This document shows, piece by piece, positions 29,346-41,808 of a stretch of 64,000 bases of DNA. Source of the DNA: Canna indica (lineage: Eukaryota; Streptophyta; Magnoliopsida; Zingiberales; Cannaceae); contig CP136890.1 in assembly GCA_034359265.1 (NCBI GenBank), forward strand, positions 30,980,501-31,044,500, read 5' to 3'. The notes under the pieces were generated by a model. That model saw nothing but the letters and a program-made list of their open reading frames with translations, ran no database searches and had not been told where the DNA came from. The translations under genes and the position numbers were made by a program. The stretch's first letter is position 1; every line of letters starts with the position of its first letter.

Positions 29346-30828
29346 CATCTTTAGCAATTTTTCCAGAGTTTTATCATGCGTTATTGTTGCATTTACGAAC
29401 CGTTCGCTCCCTAAACGTCATGCTGCCCAGCTTTTGTTTTCGAGAGTTCTTGAGTTGTTCTTTTGGCTCCACAGTTCCTGAGATGAATCGGGGTGGTAGC
29501 CTACTGTCCAAACTTGTCTTGGACAGATTTCAAACTCAAGAACCCCATGGGTTCATGGTTGAACAACCCTGAAAATTGAAATTTTCAGCATGTGTTGTTT
29601 GGGCCATTTTGGGTGGAAACGTAACCCGATTAGCGCATTTTAAGATTCTATTTTTTCCTTTATTTTTCTTAATTGTTAAGATACATGAAAGATGATTATG
29701 GATGAGCCCTATGTGCTGTGACTGTGTGTAAAATGTGGTTGTGTTGATTGCTTATAAATTTATGAAATTTCAGCATTATAACTTTTAAATAGGGCCTACG
29801 TACCCCTGCCTTCCTCTTGAGTATTCTGATTGTATCTTCTTCTCCCTCTCCTTAAACCTTTCCCCAAGGATTGTTTGGGGTCTTCTTCTTTTAGTTTTGT
29901 AAAATTAGAAGTTTAGGGGCAGATTCGTGACGAGCACGCTTGATGCCCCGTTTTGGTGCGCGCGCGGAGAGGTGGTGTTCAGCGCGATGATGATGACGAC
30001 TTGAACCCCGGGAAGTCACTGATGGAACCGACAACCTTCAAAATGTGGAACCCTAAAACCCTAGGATGATGGCCATGGTTCGCCCAGTGGCTTATGTGGA
30101 ACCCTTAGAACATCCATGTTCATCCCTATTTACTAAATGCTTTTATTTATTGTTTTTGCTTCAATTGTTGATAGCTTAGATAATTATGATTGCATGAGGA
30201 TACCCTCCAATAATATTGAGTCCGAATGGCTAAGATATTAAGAATATCAGCCACATCTTCCATCGTTGCGAGGTACAAGTGTGTCTATTGTCACAACGGG
30301 TTTGTTGTGCAAACACAAGACCTTTTGTGATGATAGACACGTTATATCTCATAGCACATACCCTTGTGTCTCTTCTACTGGCATGAACGTGACTTACCTT
30401 GTTGAGCAAACTCAAGGGTGGTTGTTTTCTTGCAGGGTAAACGAATGATAGGTCCGACTCAACTAGGGCTCCTTGGTTTGTTGTGCAAACATAAGACCAT
30501 GGTAACCCTAGAGGCAAAACTTAATGGAAGTCGCATAATGATGGGATCGATAAAGAGTTACCTACCCATGGACTTATTAGGGTTTGTCATGTCAAATGTG
30601 AGACCCGAGTAGGAGAAGTGCAGTTCCATCTTCCCCTAAGGAAATCTACCAACGAGAACTTCTCACTTCCCAATAGGAGGGTCATTTGGGAACCGCGAAA
30701 ATTAGTGGGAGACATGATAAATTAAAAGACCTTAATAATCATGCATATAGAATGGTAGCTCATGTCTATTTTTACTTTTCCTTGTAGCATTTCATTATTG
30801 CCATATCATCTACACCGTCATTGCGAAG
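29346..30828 (+). other. Copia-2 untranslated leader
   Basis: This is about 1.5 kb without a supported gene. It carries a pair of near-identical 24-bp segments, GGTTTGTTGTGCAAACACAA at about 30299 and with one change at about 30476. The first lies in a potential stem formed by GTGTCTATTGTCAC (30280) and a complementary TGATAGACAC (30332). Three short open frames here have no recognisable domain. Confidence 0.6.
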
Positions 30829-33240
30829 CCTACTTGATGCAAATAAACTCACTGGACCAAACTATGTCAATTGGTTGTGAAACTTGAGGATTGTCCTCAC
30901 CCAGGAGAGACTTTCTTATATTCTTGATAACAGGCTATCATATGCCCCTTCCCAAAGGGCTACCGAGGAAGTGATAATCACTTACAAGAAGTGGCAAGAT
31001 GACAGCACTACTATTCAGTGCATAATGCTCGCCTCTGTTGGTGAAATGGCCACACTAGAGTGGGAGTGAATAGTGTGTTAACAAATCAATTAGCCTAAAT
31101 CTAATTTTAATAGTTTCATAAGTTACTTAGGCAATTCACAATTGATGACTAAATGCAGAAGCGAGTAATAAAGATAAGCAATGCGATACACAAAGAAAAC
31201 AATGCTAACACAAGTATTTATAGTAGTTTGGCCCCAATGCCTACTCCACTACCTAAGCACCCCGCTTAGGATTTCCAAACTTAGTTTTACTAGATTATAT
31301 CGTTTCCCTTACAAAGAGGACTTTACATTGGAAAGTCTCCGCTCTCAATCGAAGGCACTTCCACACTCAGAAGTATATCGCCTTCCTATCGAGAGCACTC
31401 TCCCACCTCAACCTAAGGGACAACTCAACTAATCCTAGTAAACTAAGTTTACAATGGTGGATTTAAGCCTAAACACCAAGGAAACCACCAACTCACTCAA
31501 CCTAGCACTCTAGGTTTGCACAAACTCAAATACAATGAAATAACAAGAAAATATAACATAAAATGGAGCAATAAATCAAACAATAAATTACTTAGATCCA
31601 CAACAAGATTCCTAGCTTCCTCTTGATGCCTTTGATGATGAAGCAATTAAGTAAAGGCTTAATCAAGGAGATGAAAGGTTCAAGCTAGGGTTTTCACAAG
31701 ATTTGCTCAATGAAGGCATAGAATTGATCAAGAGATGGCTCAAGGAGGTTAGAGGTGATCAACATCATGAAGGAAGGCTCTCATGGCTTCCTATTTATAA
31801 GCCATAAAGAGAAGAGAGAGCTCTCTCTTGTCAATGGGCGATTTTTTGCCCGTTATAGACCGCTGATCGCTTGTCCGATCGATCGTCGATCGACCAACCA
31901 AGCGATCACCCGAGCGACCGGAGCATTTTGCCCATTCTGGGCAATGTTCGGTCGACCAGTCGATCGATCGAACTTGGGTAGGGCAGACTACTTGTTTGCT
32001 TGGTTTTTTTTTTGTTTACTCGTTTCTAGTTCCGTCTTCACTAAGTCTACTTATATAACTTTCTTAACTTTAAGTGAATAACTTTAAAACATAAATATTA
32101 TATAGGGATTACCAACCATTTGGATTCAATAAAAATATCTAAAAAATCAAAATCCTTAAGAATCAAAATCTAGTTTTTGGGGTCTAGTACAAATTTTCGA
32201 AAAACCGAAATTTTCTAATCTCCCGGGTCAAATATGGGTATGCTAAAGGCTTCCAAAAAATACTTTAAAATACCTCGTTATCTAGTTTTTACCCAAGGAA
32301 CAATTACCGCCATTTTTTGTGTCAAGAAAATGTCTAGGTCATATAGCCCTCCAAGGAGCTCCCTAGGCTTAGTGAATTTCAGGGTGGTTTCTAGGATTTC
32401 ATGTTTTGGGGTTCGGGTTTGGTTTTTGGGTTCTTTGCATCATAAAGAGGATTACATCACATTCTAGACACCCTAAACCTAAATTCTAACTTCCCAAAGA
32501 ATCCCGAGCGTCCTTGTCGATTTCTCCGATTTTTCCAATCGGGGACGTCGAGCGCTAACCGACTTGGAACCTGAAAGATTTCTCAATGAAACATTAGTTC
32601 CATGTTTGTTATCATCAAAACCGAGATTAAGACCAAGGTTGAAAACCTTAAGCCAACAGCCTCTATGTTCGATGTGTTGCAGCGACAACATGAAAAGGAC
32701 GCAGGGGCCATCCTCTCTCACCTCAAGGAGTTGTATGGTGAAGAGAGCCAGGCTTCTAGGTTTGAGTTGTTAAAATAACTCTTCCAGACCAAGATGGCGA
32801 CAGGGACCCCTGTTGAAACCCATGTTTTTAAACTAATCGATTTGATCAAGAGGTTAGAGAAATTGGGTGTAAACATCGTTAAGGGGCTAAGTCAGGACTT
32901 AATACTCCAATTCCTTCCCGGGTTATTTTCACAGTTTATCATTAACTACCACATGAACAAGCTGGACACCTCGCTTCCCGAGCTCCTTAATTTGCTGAAG
33001 ACAGCTGAGTCTCACCTTCTGAAGGAAAAGGACAAAGTCTTGTTAGTGGGTAGTGCCCCTAAAAAGGTAAATAAGCGCTCTGTTAAGAACAAAGCGAAAA
33101 ACAAAGATGTGGAACCCAAAAAGGACATCAATAAGAAAGGGAAGAAGGCTCCTAAGGGCACTTGTTTCCATTGTGGTAAAGATGGCCACTAGAAGCGCAA
33201 CTGCAACGAGTATATTGCAGAAGTAAACCAGAAGAGGGCT
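30829..33240 (+). pseudogene. Copia-2 gag, split by a solo LTR
   Basis: The first part (30829-31035) reads LLDANKLTGPNYVNWL, stop, NLRIVLTQERLSYIL and KKWQDDSTTIQCIMLAS, the usual start of this Gag type. A solo LTR occupies 31036-32658. Gag resumes as MFDVLQRQHEKDAGAIL and MATGTPVETHVFKLIDLIKR (stop near 32775). A Lys-rich stretch follows, then the zinc knuckle CFHCGKDGH-stop-KRNC at 33163-33204, where the stop (33190) replaces one spacer residue of CX2CX4HX4C. Confidence 0.88.
31036..32658 (-). mobile_element. Solo LTR of the gag-only copia family, minus orientation
   Basis: On the minus strand it starts TGTTGGCTTAAGG and ends TTTCACCAACA. It aligns over its length with the LTRs at 2915-4435 and 9371-10881, including a shortened palindrome-array region at about 31855-31975. 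A perfect 5-bp duplication GCCTC flanks it (31031-31035 and 32659-32663). With no internal sequence left, it is the product of recombination between two LTRs. It is about 100 bp longer than the other two family LTRs. Confidence 0.9.
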
Positions 33241-35532
33241 TCTGAAGCCCTCTCCGCAAGTGCATTTGTTATTGAAATAAATCTATCATTACACAATTCT
33301 ATTTCCTGGGTATTGGATACCGGTTGTGGTGCTCATATTTGCAATTTGTTGCAGGGGTTGAGAATAAGTAGAATGCTAAACAAAGGCGACTACGACCTTC
33401 AGGTAAGCAATGGCGCAAGAGTTGCAGCTTTAGTCGTAGGAACCTATTGTTTGTATATGCCATCAGGCAAAACTATTGAATTGAGCCATTGTTATTACAT
33501 TCTAGTTCTAATAAAGAACATTATTTCTATTACTTTATTGCTATAACAAGGTTATGAAATAACTTTAAAAGGCAATTGTTGCCACATATATCATTCTGAT
33601 GAATTATATGGAACTAGACACATTTCAAATGGTTTGATGTTCTTAAATGCAACTGATAATATTTTTCATATCGAACAAACGCACAAGAGGAAACGAGATA
33701 ATATGAACCTCACCTATCTTTGGCACTTGAGACTAGGTCATATTAATGAGAATCAGATTAACAAGTTGTACAAAGACAGGTTGTTTGACCCGTTCGATTT
33801 TGAATCGATGCCAACTTGTGAATTATGTCTCAAAGGAAAAATGACAAAGTCCCCCTTCACTCCGCATAGTGAAAGGGCTACTGGGTTGTTAGAGGTAGTC
33901 CACACAAATGTTTGCGGACCAATGACAACTCAAGCCAAAGGTGGGTATTCTTACTTCATCACGTTCATAGACGATAGATCAAGGTATGGATATGTCTACC
34001 TGTTGAGACATAAGTCTGATACTTTTGAAATGTTCAAAGAGTATAAGGCTGAGGTTGAGAAACAAATTAGGAAAAGTATTAAAACCCTTCGATCAGATCG
34101 AGGTGGTGAGTACTTATCCACCGAGTTTCTACATTATCTAAAAGACAATGGGATTGTCTCCGAACGGACCCCTCCAAGCACACCACAGCATAATGGAGTA
34201 TCTAAAAGGAGGAATCGTACGTTGTTAGACATGATGCGATCATGCTTTGCTTTATTGATCTCCTGATTTCCTTTTGAGGATATGCGCTTGAAATGGCTAT
34301 CTACCTTTTAAATAGGGCTCCCACAAAATTTATCTCTGGTACACCATATGAGATATGGAGTGGCAAGAAATGAAATCTGAGGCATCTCAAGATTTGGGGT
34401 TGCCCCATGTACGTCAAGAAATTAGAGTCAGATAAGCTTTATGCTAAATCAACCAGGTGCAGGTTTGTAGGGTATCCTAAAGAGAGTTTAGGGTATTATT
34501 TCTACTCGCCAACTGAACAAAAGGTGTTTGTCAATAGGCATGTCACTTTCTTAGAAAAAGAGTTTATCAAGGAAAGTGGGAGCGGGAGAGATGCTGAGCT
34601 TGTTGAAGTTCAACAACCACAAGCAAAATCGCAACCACCCGTGGAAAGTCCACAGGAAGAACCAATCACAAAAACACTACCTCCCGCCACTCTTCCAAGA
34701 TCAGGGAGATTGTGTAGACAACCTCAAAGATTATTCTTGACCATTGAGAATGACCAAGAATTCGTTGATCCGCTATCCTATGATCAAGCAATCAAGGATA
34801 TTGATTGCAAACAATGGTAGGAAGCAATGAAATCTAAAATGGACTCGATGTTCACCAACCAAGTTTGGACTTTGGTTGACTTACCCGAAGGAGTTACTCC
34901 TATAGGGTGTAAGTGGATCTTTAAAAGAAATATTGGAGCTGATCGCCTGGTGGAGACCTATAAGGCTAGGCCGGTAGCAAAAGGTTTCACTCAAAGGCAA
35001 GATCTTGAATATGATGAAACTTTTCTATTGTAGCCATGCTCAAGTCCATTAGGATAATGCTAGCAGATGGATGTCAAAACTGCATTTCTCAATGGTGAAG
35101 TTGAGGAAGAGGTCTATATGACCCAACCGGAAAGTTTCGTGTCTTCGGTAGGATAGAAGAAGGTATGTAAACTGGAAAGGTCCATTTATGGACTCAAGCA
35201 AGCCTCGAGGAGTTGGAACATCCATTTTGATGAGACAGTCAAAGAGTTTGGCTTCATCAAAAATATAGACGAATCTTGTGTCTATTAAAAGGTTAGTGGG
35301 AGCGCCATTGTGTTTATTGTGCTGTATGTGGATGACATACTGCTCATGGGGAATGATGTTCCTCTACTCCAGTCAATGAAAGCATGGTTATCCAAAAACT
35401 TCTCCATGAAAGACTTGGGTGAAGCATCCTATGTACTCAGCATTAAGATCTATAGGGATAAGTCTAAAAGGATGCTTGGTTTGTCCCAATCTCGATATAT
35501 TGATATCGTGCTAAAAAGGTTTAGCATGGAAG
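33241..35532 (+). pseudogene. Copia-2 protease, integrase and RT N-terminal part
   Basis: The protease active site is intact as WVLDTGCGAHICN (DTG at 33316-33324). The GAG-pre-integrase LWHLRLGHINENQINKLY follows (33718 on), with CELCLKGKMTKSPF. The integrase has lost two of three catalytic residues: VVHTNVCGPM (Asp to Asn, about 33895) and GVSKRRNRTL (Glu to Lys, about 34200). RSDRGGEY is kept. SGTPYEIWSG and the linker with PQEEPITKTLPPATLPRSGR follow. The RT starts QVWTLVDLPEGVTPIGCKWI, loses a short segment near 35070, then QMDVKTAFLNGEVEEEVYMT and YVDD at 35325-35336. It breaks after KRFSME at the solo LTR. Several stops are present. Confidence 0.9.
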
Positions 35533-37820
35533 TGTCACACATAAACTCAGTGTCACGTGACCGGCTAGGGTATACGTGCCTATACCCCGCAGCCTAACTC
35601 ATGCACGTGCCAACTCACAAAAGATAGCAGAAAGAAACAATAGTTTCTATTATAAAAAGAAACAAAACAAATTTCATTAAACAATATAGTTTTTATCAAA
35701 AAGCTCGAGTTCGGAATAAAATGGATCAAAGAGCAACAGTTCTGATAATTAAATAAAATTTGAATAAAAACATGAATGTCTCGATGGGACTACAACTCCA
35801 AAACACCCAACACAAATGCATGACAAACTACTAAAGACTTGACTACGACCCTTAACTAGGACTGTTATGAGATCGTGCAGTTCCTCTTCCCTCCAACCGC
35901 GCCAAGTGCTCCAGCCCACCTCACCGGTCAAAAGAACTCAGTGAGTAGTTCTACCGACCCCCACGAGAAACCAAACACATAATAAGTAGCATAAATGCAA
36001 ACTCCTGACTCAAAGAGGAAAGGTCACAAGAGTGTGACAAGCTAACAGGCCATCTGGCCACTACCTGCCCGAAGGCAACCAACACCCAATAGTGAAGATC
36101 AACCGACCTAAGCCTACCATACCCTAAGGCAAAAAAATATACTAGGATAATCAAGAAGGCCCTCCGAACTTATCCTAATATAAAGAAACTCGGGAGCAAT
36201 CGGGAAGGCCCTCCGAACTTGCTCCACGAGACGCGAAGGAAATAATCGGGAATCACCCATCCGAACTTGCCCCTTTAAGATATCGCAAGAATAATCGAGA
36301 TTTGCTAATCTGAACTTTTTCCTTTAAAACACCTCAGGAATAATCGGGTAGGCCCTCCAAACTTATTCCATGAGGCCAAATCGGAACAATCGAGATTTGA
36401 CCATCCAAACTTTTTCCATAGGTTGGGAATTATCCATCCAACCTCTCGGGCCTAGCCAGCAATTCGGCTCCTCAACGAGCCTCTCCGTCATTCATAAAAA
36501 TATGACGCAACATGACCTAAGTCAAGTCTCTCCTACGGTGTCTTAGGGGTGTCCTTATTGGGAAACGTCTCAACACTCCAATACCCGACCCCAACTCCTA
36601 GACCTGTGAGATTTTATTTCATGCATAACTTTATTTGTTGGTTCATAACAGATTATGCTAAGTCATTGTTCAATTTTAATTATGCAATTAAAATTTAGAT
36701 CACCAAGATTAGGGTTTTGTTTTAGGATTTTGTTTTAGCTTACTGTTATGCTCGAAACTGATGTGTATAACTAGAATCTGGTCTCCAGAGTGTATCCTAG
36801 GTTTCCAAACTATATTTTCTCGTCGAAAAGATAGGTTACACAACTATGTTAAGAAAAATATAAATACCACAACAAGTATTTCAAAATAACACAAATTCAT
36901 CATCTTAGCATGAAATTTCAGCAACATTGAATTTACAGAAATTAGATCATTAATTATCATCAAAACAAAATACTAATCTTGAGATAAATCTCACAAATTT
37001 CATACTTATTAACAAGGCTAACAAGCACCAACAACACCATAAACAAGAACAAGCATCATGTTCAAGAACCCTTCTTCAAGGACCTTTATGGCATCAATAT
37101 CAAGATCTTAATTTTATAAAACATGATTTCTATCCAAAAATCAAAGATTAATTACAAGGCATGTTTGATCATATAGGAACTCAATTTAATAAGCAATTTA
37201 AGGTATGGATCTCAAGAACACCAAAAACTCTCACTTAGACATTTCACCGAACACCTTGAGGGCACCCTAGTCTCCACCTTGGCCGAGCACCCCTAGGGTC
37301 ATCTTAGGGCTGTCGAACCCCATAGGGAAGGGTTTAGGGCCTCCTCAAACTTGGCAATCAAAATGAACGATGAAAACTCGAGAGATCGACGAAAAACAAA
37401 TCTAGAACATCTCAGCCTTCAAGAACGGCTTCAAGAACTAGAAGAAAACCCGAGAATGAGGGGTAAACCTACTCACCTAAATAGGAAGGATGATTAGAGG
37501 AGAAATCTTGAACGACGGCCCTCGAATCCGGCTTCAAGAGATGGCGGCTAACCCTCTTAGAAACCCCGCATCCGCCTCGAGCCAAATCCAAACCCGCTAA
37601 CCCAAAAATAAATATAAGCAACAAGCACATGCACAACCACATGCAACATAATTAAATCAATTAGCTATATAATTATAAATCATAATTCAACTCACCCGAG
37701 CTCGCAAGCTCACACCGGACCATGAGTCGACTCGGTTCGACCTCGGACTAGCCTGCTAAGTTGACAAGCACAAATAGCAAGAAAAGATAAACAAAAAGGA
37801 AAAATATCTAGGATATTATA
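35533..37820 (-). mobile_element. Solo LTR of the G1 gypsy family, minus orientation, inside Copia-2 RT
   Basis: The left edge TGTCACACATAAACTCAG.. matches, in reverse, the end of the G1 3' LTR (..CACGTGACCC..GCGTGACA). The right edge GATATTATA matches in reverse the G1 start TGTAATATTTG. At 2288 bp it equals the reconstructed G1 LTR length. The flanks GGAAG and GGAGA could be a decayed 5-bp duplication. It contains no gene; the minus-strand frames of 60-67 codons are chance. Confidence 0.85.
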
Positions 37821-37825
37821 GGAGA

Positions 37826-38602
37826 AAAAGAGGTTACTTGCCTATGAGCCATGGCATCATACTTTCCAAGAAGATGTCTCCTAAGACACCTGAGGAGAGA
37901 AAAAGGATGAGCGTGATCCATTATGCTTCGGCAGTAGGATCCATCATGTATGTTATGCTCTGCACTCGGCCTGATGTTGATTATGCCCTAGGGATAACTA
38001 GCAAATTTCAGACGAATCCTGGATAGGAACATTAGAAAGCTGTAAAGAACATTCTTAATTACTTGAGAAGGACTAAAGATATTCTCCCGATTTATGGTGG
38101 GTCAGATTTTAAACTGGAAGGCTACACATTCTAGCTTCCAATCAGACACAGATGACAGTAAATTCATTTCTGGGTATGTATTTAATCTGAATGGTGGCGC
38201 AATATGATGGAAAGTTCCAAGCAAGAAACTGTGGCTAACTCAGTGACAGAAGCTGAGTACATCGCTGCAAGCGAAGCCGCATAGGAAGGAGTGTGGATAA
38301 AGAAACTTATCTTTGAGCTGGGTACTGTTCCTAAGGTTGCCGGTCAGGTCCCCATTTATTGTGATAACATTGGGGCTGTTGCTCAAGCAAAGGAACCTAG
38401 ATCCCACCACAAATCAAAACACATCCTAAGGTGGTATCACCTGATCAGAGAGATCGTTGGACGTGGTGATATAAATGTCGAACGTGTTGACACGAAAGAC
38501 AATATTGTAGATCCATTCACAAAGCCATTACCACAGCAGCAGTTCGATCGCCATTTAAGTTGTATGGGTATTAAATACCGTAATGATTGGCTACAAGTGT
38601 AA
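37826..38602 (+). pseudogene. Copia-2 RT C-terminus and RNase H
   Basis: It reads GYLPMSHGIILSKKMSPKTP, then VIHYASAVGSIMYVMLCTRP, a stop after FQTNPG, and frameshifts through the RNase H start (about 38100-38280). The RNase H end is MWIKKLIFELGTVPKVAGQV, PIYCDNIGAVAQAKEPRSHH and KSKHILRWYHLIREI. The Asp of YCDN and the SKH block are present, and the frame ends with a TAA at 38600. A purine tract AGTGGGAGA follows (38603-38610), directly before the 3' LTR. Confidence 0.88.
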
Positions 38603-38611
38603 GTGGGAGAT

Positions 38612-39437
38612 TAAAAGAAATAGTGCCCTTGAGTCAATCACATGTTGATTTGTAGGGAACTATTTTTGGTTAATGAATAATATGAGGCAATTTTTCATCA
38701 TATGCTGCATCTATATTTTATATATATTAGATCATGATGAACCCATGAACCTGGGCAATTAATTCCAAGGCCATGATGAGATCATGTCAGTGAGACTTGA
38801 AATCTAGATGTCACTATTCTAAACATTCCCAATCATAGGATCACCAATGAGGGGATTAATGACTCCAGATAGACTGGTGTACTTGGTACATGCCTTATAC
38901 GATAAGGGGTAGCAGATCTCATAGTTATCTATGAGCCATCATTAATGTACAAGTGTAGGTGCTCATTAGGGAATGAGTTCACTGAACGGGCCTGCATGAG
39001 GAACACATAATGGAATCCTTACATGGGTGTCAATAAGATATTCCTCAGCATCATGTGCTGGGTATTACTGGGCATGAGGAAACATTCATGGAGATAGGTG
39101 AGCAACCAACATGGAATTAGTTACTCCTAGTGAGAGGAGATAATATCCTATGTGTCCCTGCAAATGTCGACTCGAGAATCTCTGGCCAGAGTAGACATGA
39201 AAGTCAGGAAGATGTTTCTGACATTTCTTTATTGAGACGACATCTTGGTGAGTGGAATACATATGAATTGGCATTAGGGTTTGACACTTCATCCATACCT
39301 TAGCCAACTTCGGGACTTTATAACCGAGGGACTTAGTTACACGATAACTAATTACCGAAGGGCGTTCGATCCCTGTAGATTGAACTTCATACTATCCGGG
39401 TAGTCATGACACGTTGGTAGACGTCAATCTTGACTTG
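38612..39437 (+). repeat. Copia-2 3' LTR, truncated
   Basis: It aligns with the first part of 27267-29332 from AAAGAAATAGTGCCCTTGAG to GACGTCAATCTTGACTTGT. At 39437 it changes abruptly to G1 LTR sequence matching 16680 onward. An internal deletion near 39042 also removes text present at about 27690-27790. Confidence 0.87.
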
Positions 39438-40644
39438 TTTGAGCCGTCGTTCGAGATTCCTTTACTCTCCTTTGCATGTGAGTGGATTCTTCCTTCCTCC
39501 TTTCTTGAGCCCCCCCCCCCCCTATTCCCTATTCTTGAATTCTTGTCCGGTTTGTGGTTTGATTCATTGTATGGCGTTGATTTCTAGTGTTGGCACGAAA
39601 GAGGAGGCCTATGAATCCTCGTTTGTGGTGCGGTAGCCCTAGGATTTCCCTAGGGATGCTCGCCAAGGTAGGAAGAAGGTGCCCTCAAGGTATTTGTGAA
39701 ATTGTTTGAATGAACCTCCATGTGTTGCATGATTTCTTGTTCTTGATTATGAATCTTTTGGGATTCCAATGATATTAGATCATGATTGATGCCAATTTTA
39801 TCATCCTAGCATGTTGAATTATTGATATGGATTGTAAATCTTAATCTTGGTGATGGTATGAAAATATTCTCTTGATGTTTCTTGAATTATGATCTTGATG
39901 CTTAATGAATAATCTTGATGCATGAAAAATATAATTTTGATGGTGAATTTTTTATCTACCTAATGTTGATTTTGATGGGTGTAATCTGGTTTATGATAAA
40001 AATTTATGAGGATTATTGCTGTATTTTCTGTTTATTGTTATAAGCATGCTGAAAATTTTATTGTGCTGGAATTTATGCGGAATCATGAATCTTGATGATG
40101 AAATCTAAATCCTATGTTGTAGTTTGTAATGTTCACTAAACATAGCGATGTAACCTATCAATTTGACCGGAAAACATAGTTTGGAACCATAGATGAAAAT
40201 CAAATTCGGCATGAATGCACCAAAATCGGGCTCAACAGTAGGCTGGAATTCTTAATTTCGGAATTAAAACCTAATTTCAGGAATTAAATTTTAATTTGCA
40301 GAATTAAAATTTTTGGTACGGAAATAGAACTGTTAGAGCGGAGAAATTATAAATTTTATGAATAAAAACCCTATGGGTAAAGGATGCTTCAGGTCTAGAA
40401 CACTGGGAGCGGGTATGTGTTGGTGAGACGGTTCCTAGTAAGGACGTTCTTAGGACACCACTTCTACACTTGACATAGGTCATGTCCTGGCGCCATATCT
40501 TTCATAAATGGAGGATAGACTCGGGAATGAGTCGGGTTGCGGGCCTAGGCCCGGAAGGTTAGATGGGCAAATCCCAACCGGTGATTATATTGTTGTGGTT
40601 AGATGGGCGAATCTCAACCTGTGATTTTATTGTTGTGGTTGGAT
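39438..40644 (+). repeat. G1 3' LTR, left part
   Basis: It is homologous to 16680-17039 and 18329-19080 of the 5' LTR, without the Mutator-like insertion. It starts in the middle of the LTR at the deletion junction, carries a poly-C run (39508-39521) and ends within the GGTTGG hairpin modules, where CACTA-B enters. There are no genes here. Confidence 0.87.
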
Positions 40645-40659
40645 CACTACTAGAATAAT

Positions 40660-41211
40660 GGTTTTCAGCAACGGCCGCCCAAGCCGTTGCAATCACTAAC
40701 GGCTTACCAACAACCGCTGCGATCGTTGTAGATATATAACATCTACAATGGCCTACTTACGATCGCTCGGGTCGTTGCCAATAAATAGATGGCGCGAACG
40801 TTGCGCGCAAATAAAATAATTCATCAGCAATGGCTTACGTACGACTGTGTTGGTCGTTACTAATGATATTATTACATTAGCAATCGCATACTTACAGTTT
40901 TTGTATCCATTGCACTTTAGTCGATGGGGCGCTGGTGCGAAAATGAAATACATATCAGCAATGGCTAAGTGAGTCGTTGCTGGTGAGTTTATTTAATTCA
41001 CGATCGTGCTTGACCCCTTTCTTCCCTGCTTCTTCTTCCTTCTCTACCGACGCCGTCGATGCCTGCTGCCGCCGTCGACGCCTGCTGCCGCCGTCGATGC
41101 CTGCTGCCGCCGTCGATGCCTGCTGCCGCCGTCTTCGTCCGCTGACGCTGCCTGCCAACGCAGCCCACCACGCCCTTCGACATCAAACCATTTCCAGGTA
41201 TTAGCTCTTCT
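40660..41211 (+). repeat. CACTA-B left subterminal array and GC-rich leader
   Basis: The decayed AGCAACGGC / GCCGTTGC units run to about 40985. Then come four tandem copies of an 18-bp unit GTCGATGCCTGCTGCCGC (41055-41130). The coding-like frames on both strands reflect that repeat. The stretch ends at the CACTA-C insertion. Confidence 0.8.
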
Positions 41212-41224
41212 CACTACTGGAATA

Positions 41225-41530
41225 ATAGGCATCAGCAACGGCTGAAGCCGTTGCAACGGAGTTGTGGCAAAAACACGCGTTGCTGATAACTTAGCAACGG
41301 ATCAGCAACGATCGCTCAGGCCGTAGCTAATAATAATATCAGCAACTGTTCTTCCACGGATGCGGTGCCATTGTAGATATGAACATCAGCAACGGCTCTG
41401 CATCCGTGGCAAGGCCGTTAGTTAAAGCCCGTTGCTACGCCGTTACTGTAGGTCATCAACAACAACTTACGATACACTTTCAGTAACGGCTTTCCCACGG
41501 ACGGCCGTGGGAAAGCCGTTCCTGATGATG
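41225..41530. repeat. CACTA-C subterminal array (TNPA side)
   Basis: Units of CAGCAACGG and CCGTTGCTG lie in both orientations, ending with the hairpin arms ACGGCTTTCCCACGG / CCGTGGGAAAGCCGT at about 41483-41521. This corresponds to 25448-25835 in CACTA-A. Confidence 0.85.
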
Positions 41531-41808
41531 TAAACCTGCAACTGAAAAATTTTAAAATTTCAAATTTCCATTAATACATTGATACATTATCTGATACATA
41601 ACTCACACACCCATACACCCATACACACATCCATTCACATACACATCACAGATACACCTAGATATACAATTCAAAACTATCTATATCCAAATCATAGAAA
41701 AACTATTCAAATTCAAAACTAGAGTATCAATATCCAAACAAAACAAGTTAATCAAGTATATATAGTATCCAAGCAACAAAGTCAATATCTAAACAAAACA
41801 CTGAAATC

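Larger units (their letters stand above)
27267..39437 (+). mobile_element. Copia-2, Ty1/copia element with long LTRs (Angela-like), 3' LTR truncated
   Basis: The 5' LTR of about 2.07 kb is followed by a tRNA-Met primer site. Gag, protease, integrase, RT and RNase H come in copia order, then a 3' LTR of which only the first 826 bp remain. RT and RNase H wording (GYLPMSHGIILSKK, GSIMYVMLCTRPDVDYALG, EPRSHHKSKHILRWYHLI) and the long LTR resemble the Angela group, which I hold with moderate confidence. It holds two solo LTRs, at 31036-32658 and 35533-37820. No target duplication can be checked because the right end was lost with the neighbouring G1 sequence. Confidence 0.88.

Noticed and set aside
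40955..41256. Several 62-79 codon frames on both strands near the CACTA-B left end
   Set aside because: The 18-bp GTCGATGCCTGCTGCC repeat is open in all frames. No domain, and not conserved.
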